From CAZSMC01 sp964607755 (GTDB taxonomy: Bacteria > Zhuqueibacterota > Zhuqueibacteria > Residuimicrobiales > Krinioviventaceae), in contig CAZSMC010000002.1 in the NCBI GenBank assembly GCA_964607755.1, forward strand, positions 108,268 to 172,267: a DNA stretch of 64,000 bases. The letters run 5' to 3'. Each line of letters begins with the position of its first letter. Positions within the stretch are counted from its first letter, which is position 1. This document shows, piece after piece, positions 45,285 through 55,401 of the stretch. The notes beneath the pieces are model-generated. The model saw nothing but the letters and a program-made list of their open reading frames with translations. It did not search any database and had not been told where the DNA came from. A program made the position numbers and the translations under genes.

Positions 45285-48200
45285 CTACCTCACCAGCAAT
45301 CCCTTTTTCACATCTACAAAACCACCGGCCTGGAATCGAATAAAATACACGCCGGTAGAGATAGGTTGACCGTTGTCGTTCGTGCCGTTCCATTGCTGGC
45401 TGTACGTTCCTCCGGGCACGACCCGGTCGACCAACGTCCGAACTTTTTGCCCGAGTACATTGTACACACTCAGATGAACATGACCGGTTTTTGGCACCTG
45501 AAATTGAACCGTTGTCGTGGGGTTGAACGGATTCGGATAATTCTGGAACAGCTTGAAGGTTTCTGGCAGTGTTTCCGCCTCATCCTCAACAACAGTTGGA
45601 TCGTAATCGCCAACAAGTGTGCTGATCGAGTTGGCTGGCAGCAAAAACAATTCGCCCGCATTCACCGGTTCTTCTTTGGCAAAATACCGGTGCTGCACAC
45701 TCGTGTAGCGCTCGTAAAAAGACGGCAACTTGCGTCCGGCAATACCGACGACCTGGGGCGCGGCGCTCTTGTTGATCATAACAACGGTGACTTTGCCGAG
45801 TTGCGGGTTTTTGAACGTCAGACATGGCACATCCTCGTGTTCTGATAGTGTATAAACTCGCACCGCACCGGGACGGATATATTTGTAATAATGTTTGGAA
45901 ATATAATACCTCGATGTGGGCTGATTATCTACCACCAGTCCGTATCGTTCAGAATCTCTGTCCGCATTAAAACTCCACCAAATCCAGGCGCTAACATTGC
46001 CATAGCCGAGGGCATTATAAATATTTCCAGCTAAATTTAACGCACCCTGCCAGGTATTGGCATGGCCCGAGGTTTCTGTCATCCAGGTGGGCAACGCTGG
46101 ATCAGGATTCTGAGCCCATTCATAAATCTGTGCCCATTGTTTTGCACCGGGACCACCAACGTTGATACCGTCCTCGTCATAATTATGTGTCGCTACAATA
46201 TCGACATATTTTGCCGCTTCAGGGTCATTTTTTACCGCGAAAATATAATCGTCGATAGAATTTTGCGGCGGCAAGGCTTCAGCCCAATAAATTTTTGTAT
46301 CCAGTCCCTCCCGCTCCAATCGCGGTCCGACAACTTTGATAAGATCGCGCATTTCACGGGGATTAATTTGACACGACGGATACGGCTCGTTGAATTGTGG
46401 TTCGTTTTGCAGACTGATGGCATAGAGATCGATTCCGGTTTCGTTTTTGATCATTTTAATCATTGCTGCCACGTGTTCGGCATATTCCTCGTAATAATGC
46501 GGCTCCAGCTTGTTGTCTGTAGCCCAGTATTCCGCTGACAAGGCTTTGTTGCGCTTCATCCACGCCGGTGGGCTCCACCAGGACAGGATGTATTTATCGA
46601 CATCGGCATTATCGCGCAGCCAGCGTATGGTTCTGAGCGGTACAGCCGAGGTGTGGAAATGTTCCATCGCCATGACGTTCGGATCGCTGTTGTCATTGAC
46701 CGGCTCGAATTCGTTATTGATCACGCCGAATCGGGCGACGCTCATGCCAATGTCAACGGCCAGATTCAACACCTGCTCGTTTTTCATGCCGGAACCTGTT
46801 CCCATAAAAGCGCCAAAGCCGTCAATGGTCTGAAATTCTTCAGATAAATTGACATCCACATTAACCGCATCGACATCGCGCATCGGAACCACATTGATGT
46901 CAAACGATCTGGTCAATCGCCTGGAACTGTCAGCAGTGACTGTCACCCGGATCGTTGACGAACCAGTGCGACCAGGAGACACTTTGAAGGATAATGTGGC
47001 TCTGCCATTTTCTACCGGACTGACAGACGCGTCCGGAATCAACCGTCTGTTGCTGCTTCGCGTGGTCAAAGTCACTGGATGCGAACCGTCAGCGCCATCG
47101 CTGATGCCGGTGAGAATGACTTGCTGCTCACCCGCATCTTTGGGCAGCGCTAAATCTGCGATCGGATCCATGGTTGCAGTCGGCGTGACCGGTGGACGAT
47201 GGGCGTACGTGCCGACGCGAAAATCGTCAAAATAGAAATTACCCTGGAACAGCGGATCGTCGCCGCCCGGATCGAAATTAAACAGCAATGCTTTAATGCG
47301 GGAAAAATCCACTTCCGTGCCGTCGCCTTGTAAGTTGAGACCGGTGAAATCAAAGTAATATTCCTTATACTCGTCTGTCACCGTATGGCGAACTGTCTTG
47401 GCTGTGTTGTAATGATCATTTGCATCCCATAAAAAGATCAACATTTCCGTGCCCGGCACATCGGTTTTCATGGTGATGCTGACATAGGGATACTCGGTCA
47501 AATCCAGTTCTTCCGGGATGCTGTACCACAGTCCCGCCCACTTGTTACCGGAGCGGGTCTTGTCGATTTCAATGCGCATCACACCGTTTTCTTCGAAACA
47601 GCGATGTGATCCTTCTCCCGGTCCAACGCCCCAGTCCGGCGGCCATTTTGAACCCAGCTCGCCGTCGTTAAATTCATCCTCAAAACCAACTGTGGGCTTT
47701 TGACGGACCTCAATAATAAAACTGGTGGATACAGATTCGTCTCCATTATTTGTCGCTGTGCCGCCATCGTCCGCAACAGTCACAGTAATCTGTGCTGATC
47801 CGGTTTTTCCAGGATGAGGTGCAAAACTGAGCAAAGCCGTGGAATCCGGTGACGAATAATTGATTGATGGATCCGGGATCAAAGACGTATTCGAACTTTT
47901 CGCGGTAATGATCAAATGTTGCACTGCTTCGGCATCACCGTCATCGATGCCGGTCAAGGTGAGGTGATGTTCGCCAGAACCTTCGAGGACAGACATGTTG
48001 TCAATCGGGGCGATTGTTGGCGGATCATTCACATCATCGAAAACTGTCACTTGAAAATTCGTGGAGGAGCTATCCACGCCGCCATTTACAGTACCGCCAT
48101 TGTCTTTTAATTTAATGGTGACCATCACAGTGCCGGTTTGAGCATCTTTTGGTTTGAAAGCAAGTACAGCATTTGGACTCGTACTATCGTGATGTATGAC

Positions 48201-49163
48201 AGGATGAGACAGAATCAATGTATCTGAACTTGCAGCGGAGAGGCTGATTTTTTGCTCTGCATTCGGATTACCATCATTGATGCCGGTCAGTCGGATGTCC
48301 ATAGGCGTTCCGGCAGAAGCATAAACATCATCGACCGGATTCATCGTTGGCGGCTTGTTGTTTTCCACAACCACATCAAAAGGCACGATTTTCGGATCGG
48401 GTGCATTACCGGTGACCTGCACCGTAATTGTTGTGGTGCCGGATTTGTCCTGTTGGGGCGTATATTCGAGCGTACCTGTTTTTTCACCCGGCGTATAATG
48501 GACTGTGGGATCAGGAATCAAATCTGTGTTGGAACTGGAAGCGGTTATGCTGAGCGGCTGGTCGCCTTGCACGATATTTTCGACACCGCGAAAAGGCACT
48601 AGGGCTTTTGCGGAATTGATGTAATGCGATTGCCGGGGAATCGTAGTCATGTATGAGAAGACGTGAGCTGCCTCGCCGATACGGACATCATCAAACCAGA
48701 CCTTGCCATTAAAACGCAGCGCGCCGCCTGGATTAAAAACAAAATTCAGCATGACCACATCTGTTAAATCAACTTTATCGGCGATGCCGGAGAAATCAAA
48801 AACATATTCTACAAAATGCTCAGAAGCGACAATTTCCTGATACATCTTCGGCGGATACTCGTAATTATCTGCACCATCCCACACAGAAAATCCCAGATTG
48901 AAATCGCGTTTTGCCTTGACTTTTAAACTCACATACGGATGTTCTGAAATATCCAGCGCTGAAAAGGAAAAAGTAAAACTGTTCCAGGTATCGCGCTTGT
49001 TCGCGTCGATCTGAAGCACACCGTTCGCCTCGGTCAAGTCGTAATCCGGGGTTTCGTTCCAGCCGGTGAGGGTGTTATCTTGAAAATCATCTACCAAACC
49101 AGTTTGAGCAAAAACTATAGACGTCATGAACGTCACAAAACATAAAATCTTTACAATTCGCAT
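45285..49163 (-). CDS. Large secreted GH30-type glycoside hydrolase with Ig-like domains and type IX sorting domain
   Basis: The 1292-aa product has a signal peptide (ILCFVTFMTSIVFA). A jelly-roll carbohydrate-binding-like module lies at about 20-170, cadherin/Ig-like repeats ('NPPTIAPIDNMSVLEGSG') at about 170-500, and a second jelly-roll at about 500-670. A GH30 catalytic domain starts FQTIDGFGAF near 790. The predicted acid/base is E921 (SLQNEPQF) and nucleophile E1030 (TWMTETSGH). It ends in a FlgD-like sorting domain (NYPNPFNPTTT..., about 1207-1292). GH30 enzymes cut beta-glucosyl, xylan or fucosyl linkages; subfamily cannot be set. The two jelly rolls look like an internal duplication. 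Confidence 0.9.
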   Translation of the reverse strand: MRIVKILCFVTFMTSIVFAQTGLVDDFQDNTLTGWNETPDYDLTEANGVLQIDANKRDTWNSFTFSFSALDISEHPYVSLKVKAKRDFNLGFSVWDGADNYEYPPKMYQEIVASEHFVEYVFDFSGIADKVDLTDVVMLNFVFNPGGALRFNGKVWFDDVRIGEAAHVFSYMTTIPRQSHYINSAKALVPFRGVENIVQGDQPLSITASSSNTDLIPDPTVHYTPGEKTGTLEYTPQQDKSGTTTITVQVTGNAPDPKIVPFDVVVENNKPPTMNPVDDVYASAGTPMDIRLTGINDGNPNAEQKISLSAASSDTLILSHPVIHHDSTSPNAVLAFKPKDAQTGTVMVTIKLKDNGGTVNGGVDSSSTNFQVTVFDDVNDPPTIAPIDNMSVLEGSGEHHLTLTGIDDGDAEAVQHLIITAKSSNTSLIPDPSINYSSPDSTALLSFAPHPGKTGSAQITVTVADDGGTATNNGDESVSTSFIIEVRQKPTVGFEDEFNDGELGSKWPPDWGVGPGEGSHRCFEENGVMRIEIDKTRSGNKWAGLWYSIPEELDLTEYPYVSITMKTDVPGTEMLIFLWDANDHYNTAKTVRHTVTDEYKEYYFDFTGLNLQGDGTEVDFSRIKALLFNFDPGGDDPLFQGNFYFDDFRVGTYAHRPPVTPTATMDPIADLALPKDAGEQQVILTGISDGADGSHPVTLTTRSSNRRLIPDASVSPVENGRATLSFKVSPGRTGSSTIRVTVTADSSRRLTRSFDINVVPMRDVDAVNVDVNLSEEFQTIDGFGAFMGTGSGMKNEQVLNLAVDIGMSVARFGVINNEFEPVNDNSDPNVMAMEHFHTSAVPLRTIRWLRDNADVDKYILSWWSPPAWMKRNKALSAEYWATDNKLEPHYYEEYAEHVAAMIKMIKNETGIDLYAISLQNEPQFNEPYPSCQINPREMRDLIKVVGPRLEREGLDTKIYWAEALPPQNSIDDYIFAVKNDPEAAKYVDIVATHNYDEDGINVGGPGAKQWAQIYEWAQNPDPALPTWMTETSGHANTWQGALNLAGNIYNALGYGNVSAWIWWSFNADRDSERYGLVVDNQPTSRYYISKHYYKYIRPGAVRVYTLSEHEDVPCLTFKNPQLGKVTVVMINKSAAPQVVGIAGRKLPSFYERYTSVQHRYFAKEEPVNAGELFLLPANSISTLVGDYDPTVVEDEAETLPETFKLFQNYPNPFNPTTTVQFQVPKTGHVHLSVYNVLGQKVRTLVDRVVPGGTYSQQWNGTNDNGQPISTGVYFIRFQAGGFVDVKKGLLVR

Positions 49164-49663
49164 AAATCATCCTTTTTTTATGTCATATTTTTATCCGAAA
49201 AGTTTTAAGTTAAATATAATAAATTTTGATTGCCAATCAAGGAATTTTCTATGAATTTTTCAACTCTGATGAATTCTAGTCATGATTTTGGATTTTTAAA
49301 ACTAAAGTGAAAAACAAATCACGTTCACATATAATTTTAAATAGGACACGGATTTAACAGAGATAACGGATTTTCACAGATCATCAATGTGGCTATCACT
49401 TAATTAGAATCTTCAAAAGCATAATTCACAATCCGGGCGAATCATTTGATTTCGCTTTTTCTGTGTTCCCTTTTCAACATAAGGAAATTACCATTGTCCA
49501 TCTTGCCATTCAAGTGCTATAGTGAGTTGGAATTTTTGACGAGCCGGGTTCGGTTTATACCCCCGGAAAGTAAATCGAAAATATGATGAAAAAATTGATT
49601 TACATTTACGATATTAAAAATTAAATTATATTCAAAATCCAGATCGTAATGAAGGAGTTTGAA
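49164..49663. other. Intergenic region between divergent GH30 and phd-like genes
   Basis: About 500 bp, AT-rich, with no reading frame of note. A fragment near 49350-49382 (GGACACGGATTTAACAGAG then ACGGATTTTCACAGATC) looks like a decayed intergenic repeat. Promoters for both divergent genes should lie here but are not distinct. Confidence 0.5.
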
Positions 49664-49942
49664 ATGAAAGATATAAATATTGCAAATGACATTATCCCTG
49701 TCGGAGATTTTAAAAACAAGGTTTCGAAATATCTCAAAGAATTGAAAACCACTGGTCGTCCAATGGTAATCACTCAAAAGGGAAAACCAGCGGGTGTGCT
49801 TGTATCTCCGGAAGATTATGATGAACTAATGTACCAAAAATCTGTCATTGAATCTATTCATCGCGGCGTTTCTGACATAGAGAGAGGTGACACGTATACC
49901 ACAAAAGAACTTAAAGCTGAACTCGATAACAAAAGAGCATGA
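49664..49942 (+). CDS. Phd/YefM-family antitoxin
   Basis: ATG 49664 is chosen because GGAG lies 7 nt upstream; the earlier ATG 49649 overlaps that site. The 92-aa product shows IIPVGDFKNKVSKYLKELK, then RPMVITQKGKPAGVLVSPEDYDEL, the Phd/YefM DNA-binding fold. The C-terminal acidic helix would wrap the toxin. The RelE/ParE toxin gene follows after 4 nt. Confidence 0.93.
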   Translation: MKDINIANDIIPVGDFKNKVSKYLKELKTTGRPMVITQKGKPAGVLVSPEDYDELMYQKSVIESIHRGVSDIERGDTYTTKELKAELDNKRA

Positions 49943-49946
49943 TGAT

Positions 49947-50246
49947 ATGCAGGTCATCTGGACTCGCGAATCATTAAAACGTTTAAAAGAAATCAAAGAT
50001 TATATCTCGAGGGATAGTCCCAAAAGAGCGGTTTCGTTTATTGATTTTTTAATAGAACAAGGGGACATGCTTAAAGATCATCCAAAAATTGGCCGGATAG
50101 TGCCAGAAATTGAAAGTGAAAAGATCAGAGAAATTATTGCCCGAAAATACAGAATCATTTATCGATTGACAAAAAATCGTATCGAAATATTGACAATATT
50201 TGAAGGGCATCGGTTGTTACGACCTGAGGATGTGGCAGAGAATTGA
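49947..50246 (+). CDS. RelE/ParE-family toxin
   Basis: The 99-aa product from ATG 49947 has the RelE/ParE fold: VIWTRESLKRLKEIKDYISR, then HPKIGRIVPEI and a basic C-terminal strand pair (IREIIARKYRIIYRLTKNRI). Longer in-frame starts would overlap the antitoxin. Whether it cuts mRNA or blocks gyrase cannot be told from sequence. Confidence 0.92.
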   Translation: MQVIWTRESLKRLKEIKDYISRDSPKRAVSFIDFLIEQGDMLKDHPKIGRIVPEIESEKIREIIARKYRIIYRLTKNRIEILTIFEGHRLLRPEDVAEN

Positions 50247-50275
50247 AATATTCAATAAACAGAAAGGATAGCAAA

Positions 50276-50392
50276 ATGCTCATCCAAAATGCAAAAACAT
50301 TCATATCTTTTTCATTTCCTTCTGAAAAAATTGGTTGGATTGTTAATAATAATGGAGAAATTTACAAAACCACAGATTCGGGGCAAACATAG
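50276..50392 (+). pseudogene. BNR/YCF48-type repeat remnant
   Basis: A 38-codon frame with a plausible AAAGGA site encodes KIGWIVNNNGEIYKTTDSGQ and stops before the expected Trp. This is a single sialidase-like (BNR/YCF48) propeller strand set, so it is probably a fragment of a larger lost gene. Confidence 0.45.
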
Positions 50393-50651
50393 ACGTTACC
50401 ATCAAGTCCTTAACAATGGGCAATCACATCAATTCAATTCAATTCAATTTATAACCTGATAATACAATTATCTCCCCTTAAAAACATCGTCATGCTCAGC
50501 CCTTTCATCGATTACGTCAGTGGTTGAATTAATCACTTGCATTTATCAGTCAATTCTTTTATTATACTTTAAATCGATGTTGAAAGGAGGTGATTCAGAT
50601 CAACCGTTTGTTTTTAATCCATTTAGATTTTTAAACATTATGGAGGTACTC

Positions 50652-52163
50652 ATGAAACGTACGACCAGATCATTGTTAGTATCAACAGGTTTGTGTATTT
50701 TGTTAGTAGTGACCGTTTCTCCTGGTTATGGACAAAATGTCGTAGAAAATGGCAGCTTTGAGAACACGACCGGTTGGACGATTTATAATGGTGGCACACC
50801 GGATGAAGTTGAATTTCTATTCCCCTATACTGGTGAAAGACCGACCTGGGGAAGTGGCGATGCATGCCTGTATATTTACGGGCTGTTGCAAAGCGGTGAA
50901 TGGATAAATGGCCTTATCTGGCAGCAAGTTGAACTGGAGGGTGGCAAAACCTATGTTTGTGATGCGGCATGGACCGGGTTATACGGGGATTTTGATCAGG
51001 GGTCATGGTTTCAGATCTATGTGAGCGAAGAAGAACCGGTTGATGGTTCTGATTGGACTCCGATAGGCGACACACATTCGGATCGTATGCTTGGCTTTAA
51101 TTCATGGTCAGGGTGCCCTGGCCTGGCAGTAGACGGGACCTTTATGGATGATGCATGCGATCCAAATCATACTGTGTTATACCGGGCACCGGCAAAAGCC
51201 GGAGAAACCGTGCCAGTGTTTATCGGCCTGAAAACTGGCGCCGGTTGGGGCGGAACAGAATTTGAAATTTTGGTTGACGATATCTCGTTACGACCCAATC
51301 TAATCACGAACGGTGATTTTGAAAACGATGAGAGCTGGTCTGTTTATGACCTGGGAGCTCCACAGTCACTCGAGGTCATTCTGTCGGATTCAACGGAAAA
51401 CGCTCCGGCTCTCGGCCATAATAACTGTATGATAATTAAAGGCGATGCCCAGGGAGAGTCTTGCAATGGATTGATATGGCAAAAGCTGGAACTGATTGGC
51501 GGCGCGACGTACGAATTTAACGGGGGCTTTCGGCACGTCAGCGGTAACTTAGCTGATGGTTTTTGGTGCCAGGTTTATCTGAGCGAAGAAGCGCCAATAG
51601 AAGGCCAGGATTGGACGCCCACAGGGGAAACCAACTCGGACCTGCTCATCGGATTCAATTCAACTACAGATTGCAGCGGGGATTTGGTCGACGGTACATT
51701 TCGAAAATTTGCTTGCGATGGTCAAGATACAACGCAATACATTGCTCCCGGAACCTCGGGCGAGCCTGTTGATGTCTATTTTGGTATTAAAGCAGGGAGC
51801 AATAGCAGTGAACCGTTTGAAATTACCATCGATGATATAAGTTTGGTGCAAATGAGCGATACTGAAACCGCAGTGAAAAACGTCTCGCACATCAAACCAT
51901 CCGGGTATACGCTTGAACAGAATGTCCCCAATCCATTTAATCCAGGCACAGGTATTCGCTATTCCATTCCTGTGCAAACCAGAGTTCATTTGGCTGTTTA
52001 CAATGTACTCGGTCATAAAGTAGCTACTCTGGTTGATGAAAATCAAGCTCCGGGTACATATTCGGTAACCTTTGATGCTTCGAAGCACAATAGCGGTCTT
52101 TATCTGTATCGATTGGAAACAGACGATTTTAGCGAAACGAAACGCATGTTATTCATCAAATAA
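50652..52163 (+). CDS. Secreted protein with two tandem jelly-roll domains and type IX sorting domain
   Basis: ATG 50652 has GGAGG upstream and opens a signal peptide (SLLVSTGLCILLVVTVSPGYG). The 503-aa protein has two related domains of about 195 residues: NVVENGSFENTTGWTIYNGG and LITNGDFENDESWSVYDLGA, each with 'GLIWQ..EL.GG.TY' and 'YVSEE/YLSEE.P..G.DWTPTG'. These are CBM_4_9-like carbohydrate-binding folds. The FlgD-like sorting domain (QNVPNPFNPGTGIRYSIPV ... LYRLETDDFSETKRMLFIK) ends it. No catalytic domain is seen, so it is probably a surface glycan-binding protein. Confidence 0.85.
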   Translation: MKRTTRSLLVSTGLCILLVVTVSPGYGQNVVENGSFENTTGWTIYNGGTPDEVEFLFPYTGERPTWGSGDACLYIYGLLQSGEWINGLIWQQVELEGGKTYVCDAAWTGLYGDFDQGSWFQIYVSEEEPVDGSDWTPIGDTHSDRMLGFNSWSGCPGLAVDGTFMDDACDPNHTVLYRAPAKAGETVPVFIGLKTGAGWGGTEFEILVDDISLRPNLITNGDFENDESWSVYDLGAPQSLEVILSDSTENAPALGHNNCMIIKGDAQGESCNGLIWQKLELIGGATYEFNGGFRHVSGNLADGFWCQVYLSEEAPIEGQDWTPTGETNSDLLIGFNSTTDCSGDLVDGTFRKFACDGQDTTQYIAPGTSGEPVDVYFGIKAGSNSSEPFEITIDDISLVQMSDTETAVKNVSHIKPSGYTLEQNVPNPFNPGTGIRYSIPVQTRVHLAVYNVLGHKVATLVDENQAPGTYSVTFDASKHNSGLYLYRLETDDFSETKRMLFIK

Positions 52164-52183
52164 TAATTCAGTACCGTTTATGA

Positions 52184-52289
52184 AACCAATTCAGTCGATT
52201 GGAACAGCAAATTCATGAAGCAGTTATGCAGTCGATCGTGATACTCGAATCTATTTTGTCTGATGTTGTTTCAATAACTGAATTGGTTT
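52184..52289. repeat. 13-bp perfect inverted repeat
   Basis: AAACCAATTCAGT (52184-52196) and ACTGAATTGGTTT (52277-52289) are exact inverses separated by 80 nt. It lies after the jelly-roll gene and before the broken barrel gene. It could be a long hairpin or the ends of a small element. Confidence 0.5.
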
Positions 52290-52348
52290 TTATTGTACAG
52301 GCTTGGTGCGAAACAATAGTCGAGGGAGTGTCATAAAAGAAAACAACC

Positions 52349-53012
52349 ATGAAAAAAAATTTGACAATTATTTTACTATTCTTCTGTTGTACTCAAATTT
52401 TCGCTCAAATCTCTGCGTATCATGGCATTCTTGCACCTTATGGCAACGATCATTACTTTGCCAGAACCATAGGCAGTATTACATCAGCAGCGCCTGATTT
52501 TAGCTCAGACTTACAAAATCCGGCAGGACTTGCAGCTTGTACAAGTCCCCAATTGTTGATCAGCACAACGCTGGACAAGAGTGATTATAAACTGACCCGT
52601 TATTCCACCGAGGATGCTTCTACCTTTTCAGAAACCGGTTTAGAAAATGCATCACTCTCTTCATCCTATGCGGTTCAATTGTTCAACAAAAAGACTGTCA
52701 TGGCACTGTCTGTCAATAAACGAAACAGGTTATAGTGAAGCGCATCAGATTTCATTTGGCGGAGAATATACATTTCGTTCCCAAAAATGGCAAGCGCCGA
52801 TATTTCTGGCCTGGCAAAAATTCTGGGTGCCGGATCTACAAGAAAACTCGTTTGAACTTTTTTCCTTATACTGGTATGAAAAGCAAAAGTCATTTAACCG
52901 TTTCACAGCAGGCACACGTTTACTTTTGAAATCTTTTGAATTCTTTTTATCGACCGGTTGGGAAATAAGAGAGTTTCGTTTTAGTGATTGGCTCATTCCT
53001 CCATATTCATGA
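52349..53012 (+). pseudogene. Outer-membrane beta-barrel protein gene, frameshifted and truncated
   Basis: The first frame has a signal peptide (LTIILLFFCCTQIFAQ) and an OmpP1/FadL- or PorV-like start (ARTIGSITSAAPDFSSDLQN). It ends at 52735. The match continues in another frame from about 52715 (NETGYSEAHQISFGGEYTFR ...) to 53012. A single indel near 52720-52735 joins them. The product, at about 220 aa, is also shorter than typical barrels (400-500 aa), so it is likely dead; a sequencing error could explain the indel but not the short length. Confidence 0.72.
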
Positions 53013-53095
53013 GTAGCAGTACCTTCGTCAGGTTCTGACGTAAAAAAAACAGTAATTTATTTGAACCTTGGTTTAACGTACAGTTTTAATGACTA

Positions 53096-54355
53096 ATGCA
53101 TTATAACATCTTTTTAAAATTCGCCATTTCACTTGTTATTGGCACGCTTGTTGGCCTTCAGCGTGAATATGCTTTTGAGAGCGAAGACAAAGAACTCACA
53201 GCCGGCATCCGCACCATGGCGTTGATGGGCATGATCGGATGTGCCGCAGCCATGCTCTCTAGCGAGCTCGGTTCGGCCTGGCCTTTTGTCATTATCATAC
53301 TGCTGGGCGGCCTCTTGCTCGCGCTTGGTTTTTACACCCAGGCACAAGCCAGCAAAAAAGGTCTGACAACCGAGTTTGCCGCTCTGCTCACCATGCTGGC
53401 TGGCTCACTTGTTTATCTCGAATTTATCGCACTGGCTGTGGCATTAACTGTGGCGATTACCGCCATCCTGTCTTTTAAAATTGAAATGCACCAGTTTGTC
53501 CGTAATTTGACCCGCGAAGATATTATTGCCGTGATAAAATTTGCCATGATTTCAGCGATCATTTTGCCGGTGCTTCCCAACCAAGATTTTGGCCCGGAGC
53601 CGCTGAATGTGTTCAATCCGTATAAAATCTGGTTGTTAGTGGTTTTTATTTCCGGCATCAGTTTTGTGGGTTATGTGCTGATCAAAATCATTGGACCACG
53701 TAAAGGCATTGGTTTGCTGGGATTATTGGGCGGTTTGGCGTCCAGCACCGCTGTCACGTTAACACTTACTCAGCGCAGCCGGACAAATCCCACCTTTTCA
53801 ACCGCTTTTGCTCAGGCGGTCATCCTGGCATGGACGGTTATGTACATTCGTCTGTTAGTCATTGTGGTTGCAGTGAATAGCTCGCTTTTTAAACATTTAT
53901 GGCTGCCTGTGCTGGTGGCAGTTGCAGTAGGATTGCTGTATGCATTTTTTCTTTATACATCCCAGAAAGGTGAACCCTCGAGTCACGAAGTAAGCTTGTC
54001 GAACCCTTTTGAACTGAGTCCGGCGATTAAATTTGGCATTATCTTTTCTGCGGTTTTGCTGCTGTCAAAAATAGCGAAAACCTATCTGGGTGATGCCGGC
54101 ATTTACATTGCCGGTGCGGTATCCGGCCTTGCAGATGTGGATGCTATTGCTCTGTCTGTTGCCGATCTGAGTTCACAGTCAAACGGGTTGGACGAAATAA
54201 TCGCTGCACGAACGATTCTGCTGGCAACGGTTTCAAATACATTTCTAAAAGGTATGGCTGTTGTCCTCGGCGGCACAGAAAAAATGCGTCATGCTGTCAT
54301 TGGCGGTATGATTATGATTATTGTGACTGTGTTGTTTTTTGTGATTTTCGGATAG
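53096..54355 (+). CDS. MgtC/SapB-DUF4010 family membrane protein
   Basis: The 419-aa protein has about 12 membrane segments. The N-terminal MgtC/SapB-like part has GTLVGLQREY and TAGIRTMALMGMIG. The DUF4010 half has 'FVGYVLIKIIGPRKGIGLLGLLGGLASSTAVTLTL' and ends near 'GAVSGLADVDAIALSVADL'. The role of this family is not settled; magnesium- or envelope-linked functions are proposed for MgtC relatives. It is followed after 149 bp by an SDR gene. Confidence 0.88.
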   Translation: MHYNIFLKFAISLVIGTLVGLQREYAFESEDKELTAGIRTMALMGMIGCAAAMLSSELGSAWPFVIIILLGGLLLALGFYTQAQASKKGLTTEFAALLTMLAGSLVYLEFIALAVALTVAITAILSFKIEMHQFVRNLTREDIIAVIKFAMISAIILPVLPNQDFGPEPLNVFNPYKIWLLVVFISGISFVGYVLIKIIGPRKGIGLLGLLGGLASSTAVTLTLTQRSRTNPTFSTAFAQAVILAWTVMYIRLLVIVVAVNSSLFKHLWLPVLVAVAVGLLYAFFLYTSQKGEPSSHEVSLSNPFELSPAIKFGIIFSAVLLLSKIAKTYLGDAGIYIAGAVSGLADVDAIALSVADLSSQSNGLDEIIAARTILLATVSNTFLKGMAVVLGGTEKMRHAVIGGMIMIIVTVLFFVIFG

Positions 54356-54504
54356 GGCTTTTTGCCTAACCGGTACCAACTTAAACGTCATTCAAATGAT
54401 TACCATCCAAATTGTTATCAGATTTTTATTCTCAATTTCCGGAATACCGATAATAATGTATCCTGTTTCCACATAAGAAAATCACAAAATAAAAAGAGGC
54501 TTAG

Positions 54505-55401
54505 ATGGACGTTTTTCTTACCGGCGGTACTGGTTTTGTGGGTGGATGGATAATGCGAGAACTGCAGCGAGCCGGGCATGATGTATGGGCTCTCGTCCGG
54601 CGGGAAAAAGATGCTTCGGCGATGGCGAAAATCGAAGTTGCTCCGGTGGTTGGAGATCTGCTCATTCCTGAAACGTATGAACCGGCTCTCGACAATTGCA
54701 AAGCTGTCATTCATCTTATTGCTGTCATTGAAGAGAAAAAGCGCAAGAACATCACTTTTGAGCGTATAAATATCGAGGGTACCCGGCGACTGCTCGAAAC
54801 TGCTGCAGAACATGGAGTGAAACGGTTCCTCCACATGAGTGCAAACGGCGCCGATGTTCAGGGACCCACAACATATTTGAAATCAAAAGGTATAGCTGAG
54901 GACTTTGTCCGGCAGAGCGGATTAAAGTATACCATCTTCCGGCCGAGTTTTATTTACGGTCCCGGTGATGATGTTTACACCATGCTGGCCAATCTCATTC
55001 GTTTCTCGCCGTTTGGCATCATGCCGGTGTTCGGCAACGGATTGTACCGGCACCAACCGGTCTCTGTTTTTGATGTAGCAAAAGGATTTACCCATGCGTT
55101 GACTATGGAAAAAGCAGTTGGCAAAACATACGAGGTTGGTGGACCGGAAACATTGAGTTATATCGAGCAGATTAGAGAGATTGGCCGGGCGATCTGCAAA
55201 AAAGTCCGCATCGTGCCTCTTCCCATGTGGCTGACGCGGATCATGACTTCATTGTTAGGTCCACTGCCCGGTTTCCCATTGGACAATGACCGGCTTACTA
55301 TGCTGGTTCAGGATAATGTCTGCGACACCAAAGCATTCACCACGGATTTGGACATCACCCTCCACTCTTTTTCAGAGGGATTAGATTATCTGGTGGAATA
55401 A
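54505..55401 (+). CDS. NAD(P)-dependent atypical SDR (NDUFA9-like epimerase family)
   Basis: The 298-aa product has the TGGTGFVGGWIMRELQRAGH nucleotide loop, INIEGTRRLLETAAEHGVKRFLHMSANG, a YLKSKGIAEDFVR segment (Tyr and Lys as in SDRs) and FRPSFIYGPGD. The length and the C-terminus fit complex-I-NDUFA9-like NmrA/SDR proteins. Substrate is unknown, and the family often acts on ubiquinone or sugar nucleotides. Confidence 0.85.
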   Translation: MDVFLTGGTGFVGGWIMRELQRAGHDVWALVRREKDASAMAKIEVAPVVGDLLIPETYEPALDNCKAVIHLIAVIEEKKRKNITFERINIEGTRRLLETAAEHGVKRFLHMSANGADVQGPTTYLKSKGIAEDFVRQSGLKYTIFRPSFIYGPGDDVYTMLANLIRFSPFGIMPVFGNGLYRHQPVSVFDVAKGFTHALTMEKAVGKTYEVGGPETLSYIEQIREIGRAICKKVRIVPLPMWLTRIMTSLLGPLPGFPLDNDRLTMLVQDNVCDTKAFTTDLDITLHSFSEGLDYLVE

